NCBI GenBank assembly: GCA_934574095.1
Contig: CAKTMW010000047.1
Coordinates: 1 to 13,367 of the forward strand
DNA from: an uncultured Oscillospiraceae bacterium
Lineage (GTDB): Bacteria > Bacillota > Clostridia > Oscillospirales > Oscillospiraceae
DNA length: 13,367 nucleotides
Direction of reading: 5' to 3'
Part shown: piece after piece, positions 7,331 to 13,367 of the stretch
Layout of the letters: each line of letters opens with the position of its first letter
How positions within the stretch are numbered: the stretch's first letter is position 1
Notes under the pieces: generated by a model
What the model was told of the DNA's origin: nothing
The model's input: only the letters and a program-made list of their open reading frames with translations
Databases searched by the model: none
Program-made: the position numbers and the translations under genes

Positions 7331-7608
7331 TGAAGGACGCGCCCATCATCATTCTGGACGAAGCCACGGCCAACGTCGACCCGGAAAACGAATAAGAATT
7401 GATGGAGGCAGTCAGTCAGCTGACGCGGGAGAAAACCGTTATCCTAATCGCCCACCGGCTGAAGACCGTTCGCCACGCCGACCAAATACTGGTGGTGGAC
7501 AAAGGGCAGATCGCCCAGCACAGCACCCACGATGCACTGATGGCGCAGGACGGCATTTACCGCCGCTTCATTACCAGACGGGAACAGGCGGTGGGCTGGA
7601 AGCTCTAA
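7331..7608 (+). pseudogene. C-terminal end of the second ABC ATPase behind a nonsense codon
   Basis: In the frame carrying the ABC signature and Walker B, a TAA at 7393-7395 stands inside the D-loop/helix region: DPENE-stop-ELMEAVSQLTRE. Relatives usually have a lysine or glutamine here, and either codon gives TAA by one substitution. After it the frame is sound: VILIAHRLKTVRHADQILVV with the switch histidine, then a normal end at 7608. A TTG at 7399 could start a 69-residue fragment, but no ribosome binding site supports it. The intact reading after the stop suggests the lesion is recent. Confidence 0.75.
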
Positions 7609-7663
7609 GGCGACAACCACCGCTTCCTGTCCATGTGTTTCCTCCCCGTCTTCCTACGGAAAC

Positions 7664-7703
7664 AAGCCCCCCGCCGAAGCGCAAGCGCTTCGGCGGGGGG
7701 CTT
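7664..7703. terminator. Long GC-rich terminator between convergent genes
   Basis: A perfect 18-bp stem (7664-7681 with 7686-7703) has a CAAG loop, or one more pair with a tighter loop. It lies between the ABC remnant (plus) and ftsH (minus). The T tracts are short on both sides, but the hairpin is very stable and probably ends both transcripts. Confidence 0.85.
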
Positions 7704-7733
7704 TGACTATTTTCCTATTGGCAGGACGCGCAC

Positions 7734-9554
7734 TCACCGGTTCAGAATGCGCATGAACTCCTCGCCGGTGATGGTCTCCTTCTCATAGAGGTAGGTGGCC
7801 AGTTCGTCCAGCTTCTCCCGGTTGTCCATCAGAATTCTGACGGCCTTGTCGTGCTGCTTCTGCACCAGGTCCACCACCTGCTGGTCGATCTTGGTCTGGG
7901 TCTCTGCAGAGCAGGCCAGGGAGGCGTCGCCGCCCAGATACTGGTTGGTGACGGTCTCCAGCGCCACCATGCCGAACTCATCGCTCATGCCGTAGCGGGT
8001 GATCATGGCGCGGGCCAGCTTGGTAGCCTGCTCAATGTCGTTGGAAGCGCCGGTGGTGACAGAGCCGAACACCACTTCCTCGGCGGCCCGGCCTCCGGTA
8101 AAGGTGGCGATCTTGTTCTCGATCTCCTCCTTGGTCATCAGGTAGTGATTGCCCTCCTCCACCTGCATGGTGTAGCCCAGCGCGCCGGAGGTGCGGGGCA
8201 CGATGGTGATCTTCTGCACGGGAGCGGAGTGGGTCTGCATGGCCGCCACCAGGGCGTGGCCCACCTCGTGATAGGACACGATCTTCTTCTCGTGGTCGGT
8301 CATGATGGCGTTCTTCTTCTGATAGCCGGCGATGACCACCTCGATGCTCTCCTCCAGGTCGGCCTGGGTGGCAAAGCGGCGGCCGTCACGGACGGCCCGC
8401 AGCGCCGCCTCATTGACAATGTTGGCCAGCTCCGCGCCGGACGCGCCGGAGGCCATGCGGGCGATCTTGCTGAAGTCCACATCCTCGGCTACCTTGATCT
8501 TCCGGGCGTGTACCTTCAGAATCTCCTCCCGGCCCTTCAGGTCGGGCAGCTCCACGGGAACGCGGCGGTCGAAGCGGCCGGGGCGGGTCAGGGCCGGGTC
8601 AAGGGATTCGGGGCGGTTGGTGGCCGCCAGAATGATGACGCCGTTGTTGCCCTCAAAGCCGTCCATCTCCGTCAGCAGCTGGTTCAGGGTCTGCTCCCGC
8701 TCGTCGTTGCCGCCATATTGCCCGCCGCTGCGCTTCTGGCCGATGGCGTCGATCTCGTCGATGAACACAATGCAGGGCGCTTTCTCCTTGGCCTGGTTGA
8801 ACAGGTCACGCACCTTGGAAGCGCCCATGCCCACGAACATCTCCACGAACTCCGAGCCGGACATAGAGAAGAAGGGGACGTTGGCCTCACCGGCCACTGC
8901 CTTGGCCAGCATGGTCTTGCCGGTGCCCGGAGGGCCCACAAGCAGGATGCCCTTGGGCATGGAGGCGCCGATGTCCTTGTACTTGCTGGGGTCGTGGAGA
9001 TAGTTGACCACTTCCTGCAGATTCTCCTTGGCCTCGTCCTCACCGGCCACGTCGTCAAATTTGATGCCCTCGGCGGACTTCACGTAGACCTTGGCGCTGG
9101 ACTTGCCCATGTTGAACATCATGGAGTTGCTTCCGCCGCCCATTTTCTTCATCATGCTGCGGGACAGCAGCTGCCCGATGCCGATGAAGAGCACCAGCGG
9201 CAGCACCCAGCCCAGAATGTCCACCAGCAGCGAGCTCTGCTGGATCTCCTCGCCGGTGGTGGAGACGCCCGCATCCAGCAGACGCTGTACCAGTCCGTCG
9301 TCGGGGACGATAGCGGTCTTATAGATGGTCTTTTCATCCTTGCTGGTAAACAGGATGCGGTTGCTCTGCTGCTGAATCTCCACCTGGCCGATCTGGCCCT
9401 GCTCCGTCATGGACACAAAGGTGTTGTAATCCACGTCCTTGATCTGGTGCTCCGCCAGCCACGGCATGGCCAGCAGATTGAACAGCAGCACCACCAGAAG
9501 CACGATCATGTAGTAGTACAGCAGCGGTTTTTTCGGTGATTTCACTTCATTCAT
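7734..9554 (-). CDS. ftsH: ATP-dependent zinc metalloprotease FtsH
   Basis: The 606-residue, apparently intact protein starts at ATG 9554, with AAGGAGG at 9570-9564. Order of parts: TM1 (about 12-32), the extracytoplasmic domain, TM2 (about 110-130), the AAA+ module with Walker A GPPGTGKT (207-214), pore motif region [12 protein letters not shown] (231-242), Walker B IVFIDEID (262-269) and second region of homology [20 protein letters not shown] (311-330). The protease domain has HEVGH (429-433; HEAGH is the commoner form) and Asp506 in [12 protein letters not shown] as third zinc ligand. It degrades membrane and unstable cytosolic proteins as a hexamer. The C-terminal tail is short for the family. 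It stands alone, divergent from a hydrolase. Confidence 0.97.
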   Translation of the reverse strand: MNEVKSPKKPLLYYYMIVLLVVLLFNLLAMPWLAEHQIKDVDYNTFVSMTEQGQIGQVEIQQQSNRILFTSKDEKTIYKTAIVPDDGLVQRLLDAGVSTTGEEIQQSSLLVDILGWVLPLVLFIGIGQLLSRSMMKKMGGGSNSMMFNMGKSSAKVYVKSAEGIKFDDVAGEDEAKENLQEVVNYLHDPSKYKDIGASMPKGILLVGPPGTGKTMLAKAVAGEANVPFFSMSGSEFVEMFVGMGASKVRDLFNQAKEKAPCIVFIDEIDAIGQKRSGGQYGGNDEREQTLNQLLTEMDGFEGNNGVIILAATNRPESLDPALTRPGRFDRRVPVELPDLKGREEILKVHARKIKVAEDVDFSKIARMASGASGAELANIVNEAALRAVRDGRRFATQADLEESIEVVIAGYQKKNAIMTDHEKKIVSYHEVGHALVAAMQTHSAPVQKITIVPRTSGALGYTMQVEEGNHYLMTKEEIENKIATFTGGRAAEEVVFGSVTTGASNDIEQATKLARAMITRYGMSDEFGMVALETVTNQYLGGDASLACSAETQTKIDQQVVDLVQKQHDKAVRILMDNREKLDELATYLYEKETITGEEFMRILNR

Positions 9555-9649
9555 TTGCGCGTTCCTCCTTATCTTTCAGAGTATCCGTTTTATTTTTCCG
9601 TTCTTCCCGTTTTATTATGGGAATACTACTGGCAAAAGATTTTAATTTC

Positions 9650-9661
9650 TGCTATTATAAT
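9650..9661 (+). promoter_or_regulatory. Possible extended -10 of the plus-strand hydrolase promoter
   Basis: TGCTATTAT (9650-9658) with TATAAT at 9656-9661 reads as an extended -10 on the plus strand, on top of the ftsH -10 on the other strand. No good -35 is seen at 17 bases; CTGGCA lies 19 bases upstream of TATTAT. Confidence 0.3.
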
Positions 9662-9682
9662 GCCATCGTCTTAAAAAGGCAA
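9654..9682 (-). promoter_or_regulatory. Promoter of ftsH
   Basis: On the minus strand there is TTGCCT (9682-9677), a 17-base spacer and a perfect TATAAT (9659-9654), about 100 bases before the ftsH start. Confidence 0.6.
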
Positions 9683-9733
9683 ATAGTTTTTACCACAATA
9701 ACCCAGTATGATGAAGTAAGAGGAACCCATCCC

Positions 9734-10702
9734 ATGAAAAAAGCAGCCAAGTTTACCATTGCCGCCCTGTCCGCCGCCGCGGCCTGCGTCGGGGCCGTCT
9801 ACGGCGTGACCCATCTTCTGATGGGCGTAGCCATGAACCGCCAGCCGCCCCGGCTGGGGAAGAAAAAAGGCGGCGGTTCCCGCCTGACCGGTGAACGGCC
9901 CAACGACGGCTTCCGCGCCGCCCAGAAGGCAGCCTCCCAGCGCCTGGCCGCCGCGCCCCACCAGATGGTGACCATCGAAAGCCAGGACGGCCTGCGCCTG
10001 GCGGGCCACTGGTTCCCCTGTCCCGACGCCCGGCGCATCATCATCGCCTTCCACGGCTGGCATTCCGCCTGGCACCGTGACTTCGGCCTGATGGCCGGTT
10101 TCTGGCAGCAGGAAAAATGCAGCGTTCTCTATGTGGAGCAGCGGGCCCAGCAGAACAGCCAGGGCGACTACATCGGCTTCGGCCTGACGGAGCGGGAGGA
10201 TTGTCTTGCGTGGACGCAGTGGGTGGTCAATCGGTTCGGCACGGCCCTGCCCATCTATTTGGCAGGCGTCTCCATGGGTGGCACTACGGTGCTGATGGCG
10301 GCGGACCTGCCGCTGCCGGACGCCGTCCGGGGCATCATCGCCGACTCGGCCTATACCTCTCCCCATGCCATTTGGCAGCACGTAGCCCGAAAGAATCTGC
10401 ACATTCCGTTCCTGCTGGGCGGATGGATGGCCGATCAGGTCTGCCGCGCCCGGCTGTCCGTGGGCTCGGACGAATGCTCCACACTGGACGCCCTCTCCGT
10501 TACCGAAAAGCCCGTGCTGCTGATCCACGGCAGGGACGATCACTTCGTCCCCGTGCGCATGGCCTATGAAAACCGGGCCGCCTGTGCATCGCCCTGCCGG
10601 CTTCTGGTGGTGCCGGACGCCGACCACGCCATGGGCTATTATGTTGACCGGCAGGAGTATGAGGAAGCGCTGCGCCGCTTCTGGTCCGCTTGTGAGGAAT
10701 GA
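9734..10702 (+). CDS. Membrane-anchored alpha/beta hydrolase (YqkD-like)
   Basis: The protein has 322 residues from ATG 9734, with AAGAGGA about ten bases upstream. The frame is open further upstream, but the added part crosses the promoter region and has no fold. Residues 5-31 form a hydrophobic N-terminal anchor or signal; the cysteine there is not in a lipobox. A basic linker (GKKKGGG) follows. The hydrolase domain runs from about 85: IIIAFHGWH (oxyanion loop), GVSMGG with Ser180, LLIHGRDDHFVP with Asp268 or Asp269, and PDADHAMGYY with His298, so the triad is complete. It resembles the COG1073 group of serine hydrolases, probably facing outside the membrane. Substrate unknown; an esterase or peptidase activity is possible. 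It is monocistronic and ends at a terminator. Confidence 0.88.
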   Translation: MKKAAKFTIAALSAAAACVGAVYGVTHLLMGVAMNRQPPRLGKKKGGGSRLTGERPNDGFRAAQKAASQRLAAAPHQMVTIESQDGLRLAGHWFPCPDARRIIIAFHGWHSAWHRDFGLMAGFWQQEKCSVLYVEQRAQQNSQGDYIGFGLTEREDCLAWTQWVVNRFGTALPIYLAGVSMGGTTVLMAADLPLPDAVRGIIADSAYTSPHAIWQHVARKNLHIPFLLGGWMADQVCRARLSVGSDECSTLDALSVTEKPVLLIHGRDDHFVPVRMAYENRAACASPCRLLVVPDADHAMGYYVDRQEYEEALRRFWSACEE

Positions 10703-10749
10703 ATAAGAAAAGCCTCGTAACCATGCTGGTTACGAGGCTTTTCCTTATT
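10702..10749. terminator. Bidirectional terminator, CCTCGTAACC-stem type
   Basis: A perfect 15-bp stem (10708-10722 with 10728-10742) has an ATGCT loop and extends through AATAAG/CTTATT flanks. It lies between the convergent hydrolase and M14 genes. The inner stem is the same as in the terminator at 12485-12517. Confidence 0.9.
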
Positions 10750-10808
10750 TGAAACGCGATGGCAGTCAGCGAGCATCGGTAGGATATCAGCGCGAAAATC
10801 ACTTGAAA

Positions 10809-12284
10809 TCACTTATAGTATCCGGGGTTCTGATAGCCGCTTCCGCTGGGCTCGCTCTCGATCATGGTCAGGATGGCGTTGCGGCAGCCCCGCACCATCA
10901 CGTCCTGCTCCTCAGGCGCACGGTTGACCATCTGGTTGGTGGGGCTGGTATAGAACCACAGACCCTCGTCAGCGGCAAGGCCTACGCCCTCACTGTCGGT
11001 AATGGCGTCAGGATCCAGACCCAGCACGTCCCGGATCTCGTCGCGGGAGTAGAACACCCACTCGGCCTCCGGCATGGTGTTCTCCCACTTGCAGGCGCTG
11101 ATATCGCCGTCCTCGGACTTGCCGGGGCTGTACACCTCAATGGTATAGGCGTGGATATTGTAGCGGCCATAGGCGTAGTCGATCAGCTCCGCGGCGGTGG
11201 GGTAATCCTCGTTGGAGCTCATGCTGTAAAAGCCCCGGCCGGTGTAGTCCTGAAAAACCTGCGCCATCTTGGCGGCGGTCTCCTTCATAAAGGGTATCTC
11301 GGCGTCGTCGGGATCGTTGGCGTCATAGGCGCGATAGCACCACGGATAAAGCACGGACTGGATGCCGGTGTGCAGCGAGACAAGGGCGTCGATCTCGTGC
11401 TCGTATAGAAACTGCTGGAGCGCCTTGATCTCCGGCTCGGTGGCGGGCGCTGTACCGGCTGTGGTCCAGTTCACGTTGCCCACCTGCTGTCCGTCCTTTG
11501 TCTCAATGTCATAGCGGTTCCACTGGTAGTCGAAGGTGCGGTTCATGTCGATGCCGCTCATGCGGGGATCGTCGCCCAGAATGCCGTTTTCGTCCCAGTC
11601 GGGGCTTTCCATGCCGAACACAGGCAGGTCTCTGGAGGGCGTGTCATCGGCCGTTCCGCGATAGAGCGTGGCGATGAAGCCGTCGCCGTCAATGTCGGTA
11701 TAGGGGTCGCTGTAAGGGATATTGTCCCCGTTGGCGTCTCTGGGCCGCAGGTTGGGGCGGTTGTTGATGACGAAGGACTGCTCGTAGCCATCGGGGTTGA
11801 TGACCGGGATCACATAGATGATGTAGTTGTCCAGCAGTCCCTTGACATAATCGTCATCAGAGCACAGCGCCAGCCACCACGCCGTGTACATGGCGGAGGA
11901 AGCGCTCTCCCGCTCGCCGCCGTGGATGTTTGCGAATACGCCGATGCCCGTCTTTTCCCCGGCGGGGATCGCCTTATTGGTAAGCTCCATGCACCAGAGA
12001 TCGCGCTCCTGCCACGAGGTACCGATGGAGTACAGGCTGGTGATGTCCGGATACGTCTCGGCCAGCTGGGCCAGCTGCCCCTCCAGCTCAGCGAAGGTGT
12101 AGCGGTAGTTCCAGTCAATGTCCAGGCCCTCCGGAATCTCGCTGGGCGCATCGGGCCGGGCGTCCATGGACAGCAGCTCCGCCTTTTTGCCGCCGGTGGA
12201 GCCGCTGCCGCCGCAGGAGGTAAGTCCCAGCACCAGAAGCAGGGCAAGACAGAAGCACAGAAGCTGCTTTGCGCGTATTTTCAT
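10809..12284 (-). CDS. Lipoprotein zinc carboxypeptidase, peptidase family M14
   Basis: The protein has 491 residues from ATG 12284, with AAAGGAG at 12298-12292. A signal peptide ends in the lipobox LTSC, so Cys24 is probably lipidated and the enzyme is anchored outside the membrane; a glycine/serine linker follows. The M14 domain starts at about 58 (YRYTFAELEGQL). Zinc ligands are His121 and Glu124 in NIHGGERES, and His305 in VSLHTG. DMNRTFD (Asn248, Arg249) holds the substrate carboxylate pair, and Glu383 in TIEVYSPG is the catalytic base. Between the halves, residues 183-203 contain DANGDN and DIDGDGF, EF-hand-like loops that may bind calcium. It probably removes C-terminal residues from peptides or trims cell-wall peptides; specificity is not readable. 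Monocistronic. Confidence 0.92.
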   Translation of the reverse strand: MKIRAKQLLCFCLALLLVLGLTSCGGSGSTGGKKAELLSMDARPDAPSEIPEGLDIDWNYRYTFAELEGQLAQLAETYPDITSLYSIGTSWQERDLWCMELTNKAIPAGEKTGIGVFANIHGGERESASSAMYTAWWLALCSDDDYVKGLLDNYIIYVIPVINPDGYEQSFVINNRPNLRPRDANGDNIPYSDPYTDIDGDGFIATLYRGTADDTPSRDLPVFGMESPDWDENGILGDDPRMSGIDMNRTFDYQWNRYDIETKDGQQVGNVNWTTAGTAPATEPEIKALQQFLYEHEIDALVSLHTGIQSVLYPWCYRAYDANDPDDAEIPFMKETAAKMAQVFQDYTGRGFYSMSSNEDYPTAAELIDYAYGRYNIHAYTIEVYSPGKSEDGDISACKWENTMPEAEWVFYSRDEIRDVLGLDPDAITDSEGVGLAADEGLWFYTSPTNQMVNRAPEEQDVMVRGCRNAILTMIESEPSGSGYQNPGYYK

Positions 12285-12383
12285 ATTCGTTCTCCTTTCT
12301 GTTATGTTCGAAAGCCAAATGGTACGGCAGCCGCGTTGTCCGTTTTATTTTGCTTTAGCTCGCTACCGTGTTATCACGCTAAT

Positions 12384-12412
12384 ATACTACACAATTTCCC
12401 TGTTTCTGGCAA
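12384..12412 (-). promoter_or_regulatory. Promoter of the M14 peptidase gene
   Basis: On the minus strand there is TTGCCA (12412-12407), a 17-base spacer and TAGTAT (12389-12384), 100 bases before the start codon. A TGGC-AATA-GCCA inverted repeat (12407-12418) overlaps the -35. Between the -10 and the gene I see only leader sequence. Confidence 0.55.
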
Positions 12413-12484
12413 TAGCCAATTGTCATAAAATTCCGTGCCGCCCGCTTGCGGACTATTGTATAGGGTGACGGGTTTGGACATAAA

Positions 12485-12517
12485 AAAACCTCGTAACCGG
12501 CATGGTTACGAGGTTTT
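12485..12517 (-). terminator. Terminator of a former tRNA gene (minus strand)
   Basis: A perfect 14-bp stem (12485-12498 with 12504-12517) has a GGCAT loop. On the minus strand it is followed by an unbroken seven-T run (12488-12482). It lies four bases behind the CCA end of a tRNA remnant on the same strand, so it looks like that tRNA's own terminator. Confidence 0.85.
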
Positions 12518-12521
12518 CATC

Positions 12522-12544
12522 TGGAGGTGACACCCGGATTTGAA
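12522..12544 (-). other. 3' end of a tRNA (probably tRNA-Cys) without its body; candidate attachment site
   Basis: On the minus strand the 23 bases are TTCAAAT (T loop), CCGGG (3' side of the T stem), TGTCACC (3' side of the acceptor), T (discriminator) and CCA. Upstream, where the T-stem partner CCCGG should stand, the sequence is unrelated, and no anticodon or D arm follows. A U discriminator with a GGTGACA-type acceptor fits tRNA-Cys of Clostridia, as far as I recall. Loss of the body with the 3' end and terminator kept is the usual result of integration into a tRNA 3' end. Confidence 0.65.
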
Positions 12545-12831
12545 TCGCCGTGGGGCGGTCTTGCGTCGTGTTGACCGATGCCGGGAAGTGTTGGAAATAC
12601 AGGGCTTGCAGGAAATCATGCTGTTAGATGCTGCCGGACTGTATCATTGGATTTTGAAGTTATAATGCTAAAAATAAGGCTAAATTTTGTGGCCGCGCGG
12701 AATGTACCTGTGCCTTTAGCTTAGGAAATGCGGTGGGCAGTCGACCTCATCCTTACCAAAAAGCTGTGGATGCTTTTATGGTGTACCCATTCATATCAAG
12801 GAGGAACCTTCAATCCCTTAATATCTTTTCC
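12545..12831. other. No gene recognised; probable end of an integrated element
   Basis: All six frames are short or interrupted. A minus-strand run ending LFGKDEVDCPPHFLS (stop near 12718) and a plus-strand run with HPYQKAVDAFMVYPFISRRN (stop near 12843) overlap the same bases and cannot both be real. An AAGGAGG at 12799-12805 has no start codon behind it. The sequence becomes AT-rich compared with everything before 12500. Confidence 0.4.
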
Positions 12832-13062
12832 TTAGAATATTGATTTGGTGATAATTTCTGCGTCATAATATATCACGTTGCGACGCCAGCCACATTTGTT
12901 TTCGATGTAGTCAGTCATACCCACTACATCAATGTTGTAGTTTCTCGCATTTTCAGCGTTTCTATCAATGGTTGTTATACTGTCTATTCCGAGTTCCCGC
13001 TTTAGAAGGGCTCCAATGTTTTCGGTGTATCCTTCCATCTGCTTGGCTTCATCAGGATACAA
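12832..13062 (-). pseudogene. Unrecognised, apparently broken coding fragment
   Basis: The minus-strand frame is open from 13113 (after a TGA at 13116-13114) to a TAA at 12832. The longest start is a TTG at 13062, giving 76 residues that begin MYPDEAKQMEGYTENIGALL; there is no ribosome binding site before it. Composition looks coding (acidic and lysine-rich helices, then an aromatic NVIYYDAEIITKSIF end). The frame before the TTG also reads like protein (ESFWIPYPENKKLYSEL), so the natural start was probably further upstream and was lost, or joined by a frameshift to the small frame at 13067-13138. AT-rich codon use separates it from the rest of the window. Family unknown. Confidence 0.4.
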
Positions 13063-13066
13063 TTCG

Positions 13067-13138
13067 CTATACAGCTTCTTGTTTTCCGGATATGGTATCC
13101 AGAAGCTTTCTTTTCAGGGTGTTCGGGTAGTTTCTCAT
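13067..13138 (-). pseudogene. Short frame with good start signals, possible remnant of a transposase 5' end
   Basis: An ATG at 13138-13136 has AAGGAGA (13152-13146) seven bases upstream, and TTGACA lies on the minus strand at 13199-13194 as a possible -35 without a clear -10. The frame codes 23 residues beginning MRNYPNTLKRKLLDTI, then stops at 13067. An M-x-NYP-x-x-(V/L)K start is, from memory, similar to some IS4-type transposases, but nothing more is left to confirm it. The next frame (13113-12832) takes over without a gap, suggesting either a frameshift or a junction. Confidence 0.35.
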
Positions 13139-13223
13139 CGGCGTGGTCTCCTTGAAATTCCTCTCAAGGCGAAGCTTCCGATTTTTTTCAAATTGTCAAG
13201 TGTTTTTTTGATTTTTTTGCAAA

Positions 13224-13260
13224 AATAATCCAGACCGCCCTATCGGCGGTCTGGATTATT
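13224..13260 (-). terminator. Rho-independent terminator
   Basis: A perfect 16-bp stem (13224-13239 with 13245-13260) has a CTATC loop. On the minus strand the stem runs into T-rich sequence (TTATTTTTGC), so it serves a minus-strand gene entering from the right. Confidence 0.8.
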
Positions 13261-13318
13261 GCTTATCTTAATGAGATTACGGATAAGCCAGAGGTTTTGA
13301 TTTTAAGCCTTGCCGCCG

Positions 13319-13367
13319 TTATGCAGTCTTCATATTTTGACTATTACCATTTAACGGCTGGTAAAAA
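13319..13367 (-). CDS. Possible C-terminal end of a gene entering from the right edge (partial)
   Basis: A minus-strand frame is open from the edge to a TAA at 13321-13319 and ends QPLNGNSQNMKTA. It is followed after 58 bases by the terminator at 13224-13260, which would suit a gene end. Fifteen codons are too few to name a family or to be sure it is coding. Confidence 0.2.
   Translation of the reverse strand, partial: FYQPLNGNSQNMKTA

Noticed and set aside
4227..7608. Sequencing error as the cause of all broken frames
   Set aside because: Single indels could be errors, but the in-frame loss of about 1 kb and the substitution to TAA cannot be indel errors, and the neighbouring genes over several kb are free of such breaks.
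7851..9539. Very long plus-strand open frame opposite ftsH (562 codons)
   Set aside because: It is the antisense shadow of ftsH: GC-rich codons leave the opposite strand open. It has no ribosome binding site and is full of low-complexity His/Leu/Gly runs, while ftsH has every family motif.
12522..12620. A complete tRNA gene on the minus strand
   Set aside because: Only the T loop and 3' side fold; the T-stem partner, anticodon arm and D arm are absent.
12700..12843. Protein-like stretches on both strands (LFGKDEVDCPPHFLS; HPYQKAVDAFMVYPFISRRN)
   Set aside because: They overlap each other on opposite strands, both lack starts, and neither could be assigned to a family, so no gene is called.
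1..13367. CRISPR array or long tandem repeats
   Set aside because: No regularly spaced direct repeats of suitable length were seen anywhere in the window.

Overview
The window reads as chromosomal DNA of a GC-rich, anaerobic, Gram-positive-type Firmicute. A gut Oscillospiraceae-like Clostridium is my best guess. The reasons are strong AGGAGG-type ribosome binding sites, sigma-A-like promoters, GC-rich hairpin terminators, and protein families typical of that group (BusR-like regulator, DUF2284, M14 lipoprotein, AraC plus paired ABC transporters). The taxonomic call is inference from family content only.

Layout. 1-136: the C-terminal end of a probable D-cysteine desulfhydrase and a shared terminator. 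136-672 (minus): a DUF2284 cysteine-rich protein. 673-836: a divergent promoter region. 837-2948 (plus): a two-gene operon of a GntR-RCK_C regulator resembling the c-di-AMP-sensing osmoregulator BusR, and an SSS-family sodium:solute symporter, closed by a strong terminator. 3009-3143: an orphan protein tail. 3152-3959 (minus): an alpha/beta hydrolase with a damaged 5' end. 4010-4166: divergent promoters with a palindromic operator on one side and tandem direct repeats on the other. 4227-7608 (plus): an AraC - ABC - ABC locus that has decayed, with one frameshift in the regulator, a deletion fusing the two transporters, two more frameshifts and a nonsense codon. 7734-9554 (minus): intact ftsH. 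9734-10702 (plus): a membrane-anchored alpha/beta hydrolase. 10809-12284 (minus): a lipoprotein zinc carboxypeptidase (M14).

12285-13367 is different. It holds the M14 promoter, a minus-strand terminator, and directly behind it the last 23 nt of a tRNA (probably tRNA-Cys) without its body. Beyond that the sequence becomes AT-rich with only broken frames. This is the arrangement left where an element integrates into the 3' end of a tRNA gene. I read about 12545 onward as the inside of an integrated element or its remnant.

Main points of interest: (i) a BusR-like regulator paired with an SSS symporter instead of the classical ABC osmolyte importer; (ii) a well-resolved pseudogene locus whose lesions can be placed almost to the base, between intact neighbours; (iii) the tRNA 3'-end scar; (iv) two terminators with the same stem, one pair exchanged in a compensating way. 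I did not find a convincing new defence or mobile system; the nearest candidate is the element boundary at the right end.
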